NCBI GenBank assembly: GCA_964036155.1
Contig: OZ038422.1
Coordinates: forward strand, 35,921,201 to 35,985,200
Reading direction: 5' to 3'
DNA: 64,000 nucleotides
Source of the DNA: Diploscapter coronatus
Lineage: Eukaryota > Nematoda > Chromadorea > Rhabditida > Rhabditidae
Below the pieces are notes generated by a model. It saw only the letters and a list, made by a program, of their open reading frames with translations. It searched no databases and had not been told where the DNA came from. Positions 37,619 to 49,561 of the stretch are shown here, piece after piece (within the stretch, counting starts at the first letter, position 1; every line of letters starts with the position of its first letter). A program made the translations under genes and the position numbers.

Positions 37619-37926
37619 GTCTGTCCAGACCGATGATGGACACTTCTCTGAAAACAGTCGATAAATTCGATTTTCGGCCAGAAGAAAAGCAAAAGCGAGG
37701 TAAGCAATGTTCTGTGCATACGGCGTTCACTCGCAATGCTTGTTTACACCGTTGAATTTTATTCCACTGCTTTCTTTCGATTACTTTTTTATTTTCGGGG
37801 ATTTTTAGATTTGAAAATGATCTGGAAATGTTCAGATTGAAGCGCGCCACTCCTGAATTCACCGGATCCACAAATTGAGAGGCAGAAAAGCCGTAAAATC
37901 TGCAGAAGCAGAGAGATTTCGACAGG
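37619..37926. promoter_or_regulatory. Compact divergent promoter, FBXO42 and MADF genes
   Basis: Only 308 bases separate the two start codons on opposite strands. A TTTTCAG acceptor at about 37650 lies 30 bases before the FBXO42 ATG, suggesting a trans-splice site or a short 5' exon. No TATA element is evident. Confidence 0.45.
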
Positions 37927-40767
37927 ATGATGTGAGTTCGTATTTTTTTGTTTTCAAGCTGGTTTCAACAGAAAATGATCCCTAATTAATTAATCCAATT
38001 CGATTCTGAAAGATTAAATATTATCTAAAAAAAAGCAAAACCACAAAAAATCACCTTTCAAGTAAACTTCTTCTTGGGAAAATCACTCAATTCCTGTTAG
38101 TTGAATTTTTATTTAAACTATGGATGTTCAAAAATTCATTTTCCCCCTAATTTCCAGTTCTGCCTATCGAATCGCAGAGGAGATCGTGGAGCCGACCTTC
38201 AATATGCGCCTGATCGAGGCTGTGCGCAATGCGAGATGCCTATATGACACCACTGACAGACAGTACAGGAACACCGAGTACAAAATGAAGGTGGGAAATT
38301 CCATTTTGAAGAAAGAAACAAATATCTTTACCCTAGGGAAAAATCTTTATCTCTTGTTTTATAAAAGGCCAATTTTTTATCTAGTCTAGTGATGTAAAAA
38401 GGAATAAAGTATCCCTAGGCAGGGTTTGGCCGAATTCCCTATGCGTAGACCCCTAAGCCAAAATATTGTGCCAAAGTTTTTATGGCTTATTGTAAAAGCC
38501 GTACATTTGTCAAATCTATATGATTGTATACAAGGGATAGGAGTAGGGCAAAGTAGGTTATGTTTGGTGATCTGGTTCGAGTCCTTCCTAACTTTTTTTT
38601 CATTTTTTTTTTTTAATTTTATATTTGTCTATCAAATAATAATGGAATGCTTCCAGACTTGGACTCGACTGGTCCACAATCTCGGCTTCGATGGCGATTC
38701 ACGCACTTTGGCTGCCAGGTGGAAGCAGCTCAGGGACAAGTAGGGGAATTTTTCATTTTTAAAATTTGAATAACTTCAATAATTTCGATGATTTTCTTTA
38801 TTCTAACATTTTCCTATTCATGTGTTTTTTCCACTCGGAATTTTCTAGTTATTTTTGCTTTCAGATACGGAAAAGAGAAGAAGAAGATTCGCTTCACCGG
38901 GGAGAACTCGAACTGGCAATACTTCAAACACCTCGGATTCCTCGATCCGTACATGATCGACAGAAGTCAGAGCGACAGTCCAACCAGGAAAGATAATCCC
39001 GATTTGGTAGGCTCAAATTATTTTAAGTGAAAAATACTTTTTATCCCATGAGACCATTTTTCTCGATTTTTTTCTGAGATAAACCATTCAAAAATACTTA
39101 TTGGAAGTTTACTTGTTCTGAGAATTAAAGTAGTATTATTAAAGAAAGAAAAGTTGATCAACTTTTCAAATGGTTAGTTGGCGAAGTAATTTCAAATTCC
39201 GGAGAACACTGAAAATTAAAAACTATTAAATATTTGTTCAGCAAATGATTCTGTCCGACCCGACATTCGCTGCTCGTTTGGTGGAGGAGGTCCGTGCGCA
39301 TCCGTGTCTGTTCGACATTCGAGACCCCAAATACCGCCTGTCCGAGTGCCGCAATCAGGCTTGGAGCGAAATCATCACACATCTCAATTTTCCTGGTATT
39401 TTATAAATTATATTCTGAAATTATTGTTTCCCTTTTGCAGACGACATCAACGCGATTTACAAGCAGTGGAAGAAGATTCGAGATCGCTACGTCAGAGAGA
39501 AGAGGCGCATCGATATGAACAGGCATATTGGTAAGAAACTATTCTATGAAGTCACATTTCAAGACTTAGACAAATCTTTCCCCCTTGGTGTCATTTTTGA
39601 CAATCAATTTTTTGTCAAAACTTGTCTGGCAATTGATGAAAGTAGTACCGAAAAAATCTATTAAAAAATATCATCCTATGAATTTTCTGAGCTGAAAAGT
39701 TTAATATCCAGCATTCTATTACTAAATCCCTACTCTGTATCTTATGGATAAGCTATTATTTTTTTAATTGGCTCAAATATGCATATTCGTCAAATTTCTA
39801 TAGTACTATGGTACTACTTATTAATTGCTCCTCGTCTTCGTTGAAGAATCTGCAAGTTTTAGGATGAAAAGGAAATAGGCATTTTCAGGAGTGAACGACC
39901 AGAGTCAATGGGATTTGTTCGACAGCATGAACTGGATCGATCCGTTTTTGGACGAACGACAACAGTAATTTTCTATGTGTTAATTAGAAATTTTAAAATC
40001 TCATTGATTTTCAGACACGTGAAGAGGAAACACGAGACGGGCGACACTTTGTCCGACTACGACATTGACGAAATTGCTGGGTTTCATCTTTATTTTTGCT
40101 TTCCTTTCGAAGATTTGTTTTTCAGTGCACCTCTGGGCAATTACATGGTTTTGGACCCGAAACGACAGTCCCTGAATAGCCAGAGAGCGGGTAGATATTT
40201 TCTTGTGATTATATCTATAATATAGTTGATTCCTCGAAAATTACAATATTTCATATTTTCTCCTTTCATGTCTTTAAAAATCACTGAAAAGCGAGCTTTA
40301 ATTATCTTTCTAACATGCGAGGAAGAAGCGATCATCCATTCAGTCTTTCAAAAACAACTCCTGGAACAAATTAAATTTCAGACGACGTTCTTCTCGACGG
40401 CGATAGTGCATTTGCCGCCTCTGCTGTGTCTGATTTGAGGTAATAAAAATCTTTCTTTTTTTTAAGTTTCGCTTATTTTTGAAATAGTGCTAGTATAATA
40501 AAGAAAAAAGTGAATTTTCCAGGAGGTTTTGAAAAAGATTTTTTTGACTTGCTATAATTACCACCACCACTCTTGTAGCTACTATCCTCTTTTCTGAGAA
40601 ATAGTACGAAGATGAAAAAAGGACGATAACTACAAGGGGCCCGATTTTTCATATTCTATGACGGAAGTTTCAGATCCCTGCCTGAACACGCCCGAATTCT
40701 GGCGAAGACGCAAATCGAGACGCTGCTGGAAACGGGCCGCATGCCCATTACGATCCAGCCCTACTGA
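37927..40767 (+). CDS. Double MADF-domain protein with BESS-like tail
   Basis: Eleven exons close in phase to 321 residues: 37927-37931, 38158-38290, 38657-38739, 38865-39006, 39242-39395, 39441-39530, 39889-39964, 40015-40080, 40126-40190, 40382-40439 and 40674-40767. Two MADF (Myb/SANT-like) domains are seen: about 17-105 (LIEAVRNARCLYDTT, WTRLVHNLG, RWKQLRDKY) and about 128-218 (LVEEVRAHPCLFDI, WSEIITHLNF, QWKKIRDRY). Each has the conserved Trp residues of the helix-turn-helix and the basic KLRDxY-like helix. The last exon (LPEHARILAKTQIETLLE) looks like a BESS protein-interaction motif. Such proteins, related to fly Adf-1, are nuclear DNA-binding regulators. The first coding exon has only five bases (ATG AT), so the exact start is the weakest part. 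Confidence 0.85.
40572..40640. repeat. Foldback element, family B copy 2
   Basis: CTTGTAGCTACTATCCTCTT from 40572 pairs with AAGGACGATAACTACAAG ending at 40636, enclosing GAGAAATAGTA. It shares both arms and loop words with 33560-33640. It lies in the last MADF-gene intron. Confidence 0.55.
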
Positions 40768-41593
40768 TTTGGGAATTCTGAAAAATGACCGACTTTCTCC
40801 GAACATTTTTCTTTGTAATTTATCCTCGAAAAGTATTCATTCTTTCCTAAACTCTAGCATCCTTGTTTGCAGAAACGAAACTTGATAGATAGATAGATTT
40901 CTCAAAAACGCGCAACCCGCAGAAAAATAGCACATCTTTTTGAGAAAGGGGAAGAACGTCGACGCTTTTATCTTTCAATATGGCGCGTTATTTTTTCTAC
41001 GGTACGGGTTTTCAGAAAGTCTGATGAGATAGAATAAGATTTACTGCAAACAGGATTTTTATTTACCTGGGTACTCGTTTCTCTTCCTCCAAGAAATTCT
41101 CATGATCATCGTCAAGAAAATGCCAATTAGGGGTGGACCGAAATGGGATTTGAAAATTTACGGAACCGGAATTCCGGCCCACCCCTGAACCAATTCAACT
41201 GCCTCTAGAGATTTTCGGTTGGTTGTTTTCTGTAATTTTTGTTGTTTACAGAGCCAGTGGGAATTTCTTCAAACTTGATGACGAATTTTATTATTATTTT
41301 ATTTTGTGAACTCGCTTTTTCGCCATCACTTCTAAAATTCGTCAGATTTTGGACCCACTTTTATACTTAACCTATTTTTCCGAAAATTCTACCTGGCTTT
41401 TCTTCCTATATTTTTCCTACCTTCCCTTCGATCTCACATTAATGAAAATGATCTAATCATTTTGATAATTTCAAAATATAAACTTTTGATTGAAGTACTT
41501 AGCAAATATCTAGAGCGTTTGAGACGCGAATCGAATATTTGAGCTCTCGATTCATTTTTTCATGGGACTATGATTTTAGTGAGTTATTTGTCT
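40768..41593. other. Spacer between MADF and REXO2 genes
   Basis: AT-rich spacer that contains a short palindromic repeat at 41127-41190 and otherwise no supported feature. Confidence 0.4.
41127..41190. repeat. Palindromic AGGGGTGG repeat, copy 1
   Basis: AGGGGTGGACCGAA at the left is mirrored by GGAATTCCGGCCCACCCCT at the right, with an AT-rich middle. A related copy lies at 63778-63848. A weaker relative may be present at about 52560-52680. Confidence 0.5.
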
Positions 41594-43160
41594 ATGTTGA
41601 AGGTGCTCTGTCGGACTCTGTTCAAGCACTCTTTTCCTGTTCAGCCTGTTCATTTGGTCCGAAGAACCTTCACAACAACAACGACAACAACGATGAGCAA
41701 TGTACAGAATTCTTCTATCAATTTCTAAATTTCTGTTCCCTCATGCTTTATCTAGAAAAGTCATTTTCAGTTTAGAAAGCGGTGATCTTATTCTCATCCA
41801 AGAAAACTTCAGGGCAGTGGAGATGCGGTGGACAAGTCGCAGAACATGGTGTGGGTCGATTTGGAGATGACGGGGTTGAACGTCGACAAGCACACCATTG
41901 TCGAGATCGCTACGATCGTTACCGATGGACAGCTCAACGTAGGGCTTGATTCCTTTCAAGAATCATTTCTGAAAAAAGCTTTCAAGTCATGCGAACATGA
42001 GAGTCACGAATGAGAATAAATTTCGATTCCCGAATTTCTCACTGAGAGAGATTTTGTTTCTGGGCATTTTCTTCGAGAAGGATTGTCGAGTCTGACTTTT
42101 TAAAATTCATACCCAAATAAAATCCCTGCGAAATGAAAAACATTGAAAAATAAGGAATGACATTTTTAGATCATCGCTGAGGGCCCGAATTTAGTGATCC
42201 ACCAGTCGGAGGAGGTGCTCGACAAGATGGATGACTGGTGCAAGAATACGTTCGCCAAGAACGGACTCACCGAGAGGATCCGCAACAGCAAGACCAGCTT
42301 GGCTGAGGCTGAACAGCAGGTGGACATTTATCTTCCTTTTCAGAATATTACTCAAATCTGTAAGAGAGTTGGTCAAACTTTCTAACTTCTTATTCCCGAC
42401 GTTTCTTTGAGTCTAAACTACATTTAAAATCGTTGAAATTCAGATACATTGCATCGGATTTTACATTAAAAGATATTCCAAATCACTCTTCTCTTCTAAA
42501 AATCAACACGTAAACTTGAGACTCTGGATTTCCTCGCGAAATACACGAACAAGGGCGTGTCCCCGCTGGCAGGCAATTCCGTGCACGCGGACAGACGATT
42601 CATCATCAAATACATGCCCAAAATCGACGAGCATCTCCACTACAGGATCATCGATGTGTCCACTGTCAAGGAGGTGTGATTTTTTAATTGAATTTCACAA
42701 AGGAGGCTCCTATGTGGGAATTTCTCTTGTCAGTAGAATTTTATTTTATCGAATGTAATATAGCCAGTCATCAAATTTTCACAATAGACGAGTTGTTGAG
42801 TTCTCTGATCATTACTACATCTTGTAGCGTAAATTCTCCTCTTATTTTTCCAAGATTATTTGTTTGAGTTGTGCCGCCGCTGGTATCCGAAAGAGCTCAG
42901 CGAGGCCCCGCCCAAGAAACTCGCTCACCTGGCTCTCGATGACATCAGGTAGATAATTCTTCTACCTTTTTAATTATCGAAAATGAAATATCATTTCTTG
43001 CACAATTTCAATAAATTATCATGGTTGTCGCACTTTTCATTACAGAGAAATCTTCGAATACTTTTTCTCAGATTTTCTAAAGGTTATTTTCCTGGAAGTT
43101 CAAATTTTCAGAGAGAGCATTGACGAGCTGAAGTACTACAGGAGAACCATTTTCAAATAG
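41594..43160 (+). CDS. REXO2: Oligoribonuclease REXO2, mitochondrial type
   Basis: Six exons, 41594-41701, 41813-41938, 42170-42319, 42521-42673, 42869-42948 and 43112-43160, close to 221 residues. The enzyme is a DEDDh 3'-5' exonuclease that clears RNA oligonucleotides of a few bases. Active-site residues are visible: D52 and E54 in WVDLEMTG, an Asp in [10 protein letters not shown], and H199/D204 in [25 protein letters not shown] and [12 protein letters not shown] are family blocks. The first exon ([20 protein letters not shown], then RR and a run of seven Thr) is a typical mitochondrial presequence. A second in-frame ATG at 41692, just before the exon end, would give a form without it. Two acceptors end in TTGAG rather than TTCAG (before 42521 and 42869) but are required by phase and homology. 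Confidence 0.93.
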
Positions 43161-43722
43161 AAGGATTCTTAAATTCAGGGAAATTACTTCCAAGTAGGAT
43201 TAGATCATTTTTGTCATTCTGTGTTTTCTGTTGTTTCTTTAAATGTTACTTTTTCTAAATTTTTTAATTCGATTATTCCCTGTTCTGTTGTAAGCCTCTA
43301 GGCTAGAACGTAGCCTCATTGTGTCTGGTTGAAATGATGTGATTTGGGAGTTTTGGAACTGTTTCCTTTATTCCTGATCATTCAGTTCATTTCATTTCCT
43401 TCGAAAAGGCTACATTTTGGTTTTAGAAGCTTTATTTTCATTATTTCTTTCAAAGTTAAAGTTATTTTTCATCTTTTCTTCTCCCCTCCCAAAGTAATCT
43501 CTGATCAATGATCATTGAAGTTCTTATTCCTCCCTTCCTTCCTGTTGTATTACAAATGGGTCTGACACTTTGCGGGTTGAGGAATAAAGAGTCACTTTGT
43601 TGATAAACCCTCTTCTTCGAAGGAATTTGTCATTCATCAAAGGAATATCTTTCAAAACTCGTTTCGTTCGGCTTGAAATACGAAAATTAGCTAATGTTCA
43701 TTTTTGCGTGTGGCTAGGGAGA
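43161..43722. other. Spacer between REXO2 and ACOT8 genes
   Basis: The REXO2 3' UTR and the upstream region of the thioesterase. An AATAAA lies at about 43582. No other feature is supported. Confidence 0.4.
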
Positions 43723-46560
43723 ATGACACTTCTACGCCCTGCCGTTGGCTTCGTTTCTTTCGCGAGGTTCGTGGAATTTTCGCTTTTTGTCGCATTTTTG
43801 GTGCAGGTATGGAACTTAATCCAGGACCTGTTTCGATCGTTTTCCTATAAAAATTTCTCTACAAATCGATTTTTGCGAATCTTCATGAGAAGTCGACATT
43901 TTGACTATTTTTCTTGTAAAAATAGCTGTATTTTCAGGCGTCTGGCACACACAATCCTGCTGGGCGGAGTGCCGATTCCGATGGAGTTCATCGACGTTCC
44001 CCTCGACAAAATGCCCCAATTCGAACAACTCTCCAACGAGCTATTCGAGTTGGAGGAAACACAGCTCGATGTCTTCAAGTAGGCTGAAAATTTTATTCTT
44101 TTGCGGGCTCTTATACTTAGGGAAGGAAAAAGTGTTTTTTTTCGAATATAGACATGATCTAAGGCTCTAATATGATATTTGAATGGCTATTTTCTACTAA
44201 TTCAAAAAAGAAAATTTGTAGTTAATTAAAAATTACACAAATTCATAGTATGATGAATGATAAAATATTAATTCTGATCAAAGTCTACTTTCTAGACCCT
44301 CAGTCTTGTCGAATTCACGTCAGAACAGCAAGAAAGCCGCATATGGCGGACTGATCTTCGCGCAGGCCCTGGCTGCCACGGAGCGGACTGTCGATGACTC
44401 GATGCGGCCCCACTCTACACACTCCTACTTCATTCTCAATGGTAGGTCATTTTTTTAATGAATAACTTTCTTTTCATGACAAATTAAAGAAAAAAGTGAT
44501 AATATTCCTGTGTTGTGGTCATATTTCCATTTTTGCAAAAAAAAATTTGGTTTCTTTTATGTATATAGAGAATTTTTTAAATTTGAAATGTAAATTTCAG
44601 TGGACACGACTCAACCATTGGAATATCGAGTGCGTCGTATCAGAGACGGTCGCTCGTTCTGCACCCGGGAAGTAGATGCTGTGCAGAATGGAAAGGCTGC
44701 GTTCAGCATGCAGATTAGTTTTCACAAGGTATTTCTTACACCAAATTATTAGTCTTTTTCAGAAATCCATCTAATTTAACTTTTTTCCTCATAAAACTTC
44801 GGAAAATATTTTTTATGGCCGAATCAAATTATTCCAGCCCGAGCCCCAATCGATCATCCACCAGTCAGAAATGCCAAAAGTGCCTCCGCCCGAAAACTGC
44901 ATCGGGTTCAGAAAGGCCATTCCTTTTCTCAAACAGAAAATAGAAAGCGGTAAATAGGAATTTCCAAGGAAAATTTGTTAAAAATCGAAAATTCAGGCGA
45001 ATTAAGCCCGACCGATTCTGTTCGCAAACGAATTCAAGGCTACGACTCCATCGTCTACACTTCCGATACTGATTTGTTCGAGGTTAAATTTTTAAAATTT
45101 TCGTAAATCACTTTTCTTTAAATTCCGATTTGAAAGACATATTCAAAATAGATTAAATGATTTTCCCCTGTCTTATTATTCAGAAAAAAATGTTAATTTG
45201 AAATTATATATCGATATTTCTGGAAAACATCCTATGATTGATTTGTTAGTTATTCATAAAGATTACTTTTCAGAACTTATCTATTTTTCTTGAGAATATC
45301 TCTTATTGGTTTATTTGCAGATGAGACCGACCGACATCGAGGCGTACTACGGCATCAGCAAGGACGCGCGACCAAAAATGTGTTTCTGGATGCGTACCAG
45401 GGGCGATTTGTCTTCGCAGGATTCAAAACTCCACAGGTCTAAGAGAAAATTAGATAATCCAAGAATTTGTTGAATTTCCAGACATCTGATCGCATACAAC
45501 ACTGACTCCGTGCTTGTCGGAACCGCAGTCAGACCGCATTATGCGTGAGTTTTGAACTTATTTGTTTTAATTTCTAAGATTTGATGAAAGTTTATGTTTT
45601 TTTAATTCTCTGATGTTCGTTTTCAATCACTTTTATTTCAATCGTAGTTTGAAATATTATTTACACTATGAAAACAATATGAAATTGAAAGAACTTCTTT
45701 CTGGATGATTGATTTTGTTGGAACCCGTATACCCCATTCCTCACAAATCACAAACTAGCAAACGCCCTCCCCCATCGATCTCATTATGATCTCGTCATCT
45801 AATTCATTCATTGTTTATCCTATCGGCGCCAATTAAGGCTGGATAAGCAATCATTTCGTCCATGAATTGAAAAAAGAACAAAAAGACAAGGGGATTATGA
45901 GTTAGGAAGTCAGATCTTGCTACAGTCACTAGAAAAACCTAGAGGGAACCGGATCGAAATAGCTATATTCAAAACCTCATTGTTCGAATTTCAGCTACAA
46001 TTTCCACCCCTCGATGCTGTTCTCTTTAGATCATAACATTTGGTTCCACAGTCCAGGTATCAAATTCATCGCTTATCGTAACATTGCTGATTGGAGAGAA
46101 CATCGATATTCAAAAACTACTCTATTTGTCTCATTTCTCTTCTACGCGACTCACTATTTCGCTCAATATTCAAATTATTGCTGAATGAATATCGACTTTC
46201 TTCCCAATCAACAATACCAAATTTAATGACAATTCCTAGTTTAAATGTCCCCTATTGGAATGTTCACTTTTTTACTGTTACTATTTCTTCTACAAACCTC
46301 GAACTTCCAAATGTATCTAAAATGTAAACGGTAACTGACATTTAGAGCCACGGCTAAGGATTAATGAAAATTACAAAAATATGTGATTGATTACAGATAT
46401 GCGTGCGGACGAGTGGCTGCTATACGAGACGGAATCGAGCATAGCGCGGGACGCGAGGGCCTTCATCACAGGCAGACTGTGGACCAGGGACGGCACCCTT
46501 CTGCTCTCCACTGCACAAGAGGCCATCATCAGGACCAGGCAGGAGCCCTCTAGGATATAG
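43723..46560 (+). CDS. ACOT8: Acyl-CoA thioesterase, ACOT8/TesB family
   Basis: Ten exons: 43723-43766, 43938-44078, 44296-44441, 44601-44728, 44838-44949, 44997-45082, 45321-45436, 45482-45544, 45995-46056 and 46397-46560. Phases close to 353 residues. It has the two hotdog folds of TesB enzymes: YGGLIFAQALAATERTV, HSTHSYFI, YRVRRIRDGRSFCTREV, then RPHYAYNFHPSMLFSLDHN, WLLYETES and GRLWTRDGTLLLSTAQE. These hydrolyse acyl-CoAs in lipid and bile-acid metabolism. The C-terminus is SRI, which fits the peroxisomal PTS1 pattern. The first exon (MTLLRPAVGFVSFA) is supported only by phase and a weak donor (GCGAG|GTTCGT). A start at 43981 (MEFIDVPL, 324 residues) is the alternative. Confidence 0.88.
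46083..46213. mobile_element. Inverted-repeat element, family A copy 2
   Basis: TTGCTGATTGGAGAGAA from 46083 is mirrored by TTCCCAATCAACAA ending at about 46213. The body carries CGCGACTCACTATTTCGC, the reverse complement of the body of the copy at 308-458. It lies in the last ACOT8 intron. Confidence 0.6.
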
Positions 46561-47798
46561 ACATTTTAGTTTATTCGAAATATTTATTTGTGAAATTTTT
46601 GCAGAATCGAACTGAAATATTTTGGAAGAAAACTTATTCAATTTTTATGAAGATATTTAGGTTTTGCGACCTATTTTATACCTATGACTTTTCTATTTAG
46701 TGAAAAAAATGAAATTTTTATCTTCAATTCGATTACGCAAAATCCTAAAACTAGATTTTTCAATTGTTGAAATAGTGGCTTCCTAAAAATGCATATTCAT
46801 GATATTTTATTCATATTCATTAAGAAATTACCTGTAAGAATACTAGGTGACATTAGATATTTTGCCTACACGAATAACTTATCCTATCTTTGACGAAATG
46901 ATTTTGCTAACACTATTGTAACAGAACTGGGAATTTTCTCACAATTTATGCTATTTCCTAAAATTCCATACCATTTTTCTCTTCTATAACTTTTCTAACT
47001 GTCAGCAAAATTTCTTGATTTCTGTGATGCACAATCGACGGTGAACGATGAAAGTATTGAGGCTTTGAATAAAGACGAGTTTTATCAATTTTAACAACAA
47101 ATCGATTTTATGCTAATTTAAAGCATTTACTGAGGTCAAAATAAAAATAGATTTTATTTTCGGAATCAGCGTGGTCGATTCGAGTAGTTTACCTGAGAAT
47201 CTGGTCTTGAAGCTAAAATTTGAAAATTTTCCCTCTTCGAAAAATGTATACATTCTTATATAGTGGGGGCAATTAAAAATTAAATACCGTAATCCTAATT
47301 TCTTTATTTTCCGTCGAAAGATTTCACCTTCCTTTCAAAAATATGCTGAATCGAATAAGTTCCGCCCATTGCCTGACGAAAGCGCGCCGCCACATTGCAT
47401 GCTCCAATGTCTTCCCTTCAATGGGCGGTGAAGTCGCAGTTATCTCGATTCCCATCAAATTTTTGAATTTAATTGCCCCTAATTATTGTCTATAATTATC
47501 GTGAATTATCCCTATGATTCTGAAGAATTTACGAGGCCCATTTTCCTTATCTTTATCATCCCAAATTTATCGTTTTTCGTCTATCGAAGACTTTTGATTT
47601 TTGCAGATTTCTTATTTAGTTTACCGAGTTTACTTATTACCTATTTGGAAAGTTCATTTAGTTCGTGGACGAAACGCTATTTTTAATGGAGAAAAAAGAA
47701 CTTTCCAAACCTGTTGTCAGTAAATTCGGCGAAATTTTCACGAGCCTTCAAATATTTTCTCCCTAATTTTATGATTTTATTCATTGATTTCGCAGGGT
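46561..47798. other. Spacer between ACOT8 and ATP synthase delta genes
   Basis: Contains the ACOT8 3' flank, with a candidate AATAAA near 47069, and an inverted-repeat element at 47264-47481. No exon is supported. Confidence 0.4.
47264..47481. mobile_element. Inverted-repeat element (GGGGGCAATTAA ends)
   Basis: GGGGGCAATTAAAAATTAAA at 47265 is mirrored by TTTTGAATTTAATTGCCCC ending at 47480. A nested inverted pair, CCGCCCATTG and CAATGGGCGG, lies inside. About 217 bases, no coding capacity. Confidence 0.65.
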
Positions 47799-49561
47799 AT
47801 GTTGAGTCGCAGCGTGTCGCGCCTTGTGTCAGTGGCCTCGCGACGTGGCTTCGCGGCGGCCGCCTCGGCCGAAACCAAGGCCAATCCAGATGAATTGCGC
47901 CTCACTTTCGCCTCTCCTGACAGGGTCGGTCTAGTTTTTCTTTCTTTCGAAGAAATATTTAAAATTAATTTTTACAAAATAATAATCTCTAAAAGGCAAC
48001 AGCAAAATGACGGCATGGACAACACTCGTTTATCTGTAGAAAATCATGCCGCCATATTGTAGAAAGAACGTGCCGTCCATGATGCCCTATCGTTATCTTG
48101 TAACTACCGTTCTAAAACAAAAGAATAGTTTGAAAAGTCATGAAACTTTTTCCCTTCGAAAACCCCAGCATCTTGTCAGAAATTCCAGGGACTTGACTAT
48201 TAAAAAAAACAACGGGAATGAAAAAGACGACCAAAATGATTTTTTCTTGAAAGAAATGACTTGTTTTTTGCAGGCACTGTACTCCTCCGCAGTGGTGAAG
48301 CAGGTGGACGTGCCGACTCTGGCCGGAGTGGTGGGCGTCCTCGCCAACCACGTCCCCACCATCGGAGTCCTCAAGCCGGGCGTCGTTCAGGTCATCGAGA
48401 ACGATGGTTGGCTTTATCTCTTGAAAATCATGATTATCTTTGAAAAAAAATAAAATAACCTTTTCTCTTGCAAAAAAAATATTTTAGCATTACTTTCTTG
48501 AACTTTTTGATTGAGGCTTCATAACGTTTTACATGAGATATTCGCGATTTTAATAAGATTTTTTGGTAAACGAATATTCTCCAGAAAACCAGCTAAACTA
48601 ATGATAGTTTTACTTCTCCATTTATTGTTATTTTGCAGGAAACGCGAAGAAGTACTTTGTCTCATCGGGCACCCTGTCGATGAACATCGACGGCAGTTGC
48701 CAAGTGCTCGCTGAGGAGGTTCTCGCTGTCGATGAAATTGATGAAAGTGTCAGTGAATTTAAGCTATTTCTTAATGATTATGAGTACAATTTTTTCCAAG
48801 TAAAGAGAATACAGAAAGAAAGGGAAGAAATAACGCTAACAATATTGGACTCGTTGCCGTTATTTTTAAATTCAATCAGATTAAAGTTATTCTCTTCGAG
48901 GCCCACAATAAAATAATTTCAAACTTCATTCTCAATTTTTACTCTGGATTATATGAAATACTTATTTCTGTATCCAATCCATCTTCTTAAAGAAAATTCC
49001 GAGATGTTTTCTATTCAAATTGAAAGCTCGTGATAAAAATTCACTAAAGAATCTGAAAAGTTCATTTATTTGCCAATTTTAGGCAGCCCGATCCGAACTG
49101 GAAGCAGCGCAGCGAGCGGCTAACGAGGGTAGCGATTTGGCGAAGGCCGAGGCGTCCATTCGGGCTGAGGTGACCGATTTTTATTTTTCATAAATTTACT
49201 TCTTTTAATTTATTCGTCTTTTTTCTAAGAAGCTACATTTTTTTGAGAAAGTTTCCAATTTATATTCTTTTATAAGTAAAAAATATTCTAGACAATTCAT
49301 TTTATAACATGCTCCTTGTAAAGTGATCAATTTTAGCTGGCACCCAAATCTGCCGTATGATAAGCTAAATTGAGTGCCAGCTTTTTGCTGACGAACTCTA
49401 TTCTTGCAAGTAGCGTGTCTTATTCAAACCTTTACCTTTTCAAGATCTAAAGCCAGAATAATTCCAGTTATCTTCACAGAAAGAACATTTTTGTCAAAAT
49501 TCTAAAAGATAACTTCCAGGTTGCTGAGGCTCTATTGAAGGCAGCGTCCGGCCAAGTCTAA
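47799..49561 (+). CDS. ATP5F1D: ATP synthase F1 delta subunit (mitochondrial)
   Basis: Five exons, 47799-47924, 48274-48406, 48639-48748, 49083-49169 and 49520-49561, close to 165 residues. Residues 1 to about 27 (MLSRSVSRLVSVASRRGFAA) are a mitochondrial presequence. The rest matches the delta subunit of the F1 central stalk: LRLTFASPDR, VKQVDVPTLAG, GVLANHVPTIGVLKPG, KYFVSSGTLSMN, then the C-terminal Ala-rich helical hairpin ending EALLKAASGQV. The start lies three bases after a TTTCGCAG acceptor, so a spliced leader or 5' UTR intron is likely. Exon 3 uses the donor AAAGT|GTCAGT. A donor two bases upstream would break the frame at the next acceptor. Confidence 0.95.
49335..49382. repeat. 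Short hairpin in ATP5F1D intron
   Basis: AGCTGGCAC at 49335 pairs with GTGCCAGCT at 49374-49382, and CCAAAT with CTAAATTGA partly extends it. It lies in the intron 49170-49519. Confidence 0.4.

Noticed and set aside
38574..38600. tRNA-like B box (GGTTCGAGTCC) followed by a T run
   Set aside because: The flanking bases do not form a T-arm stem, and no A box or acceptor stem can be paired upstream.
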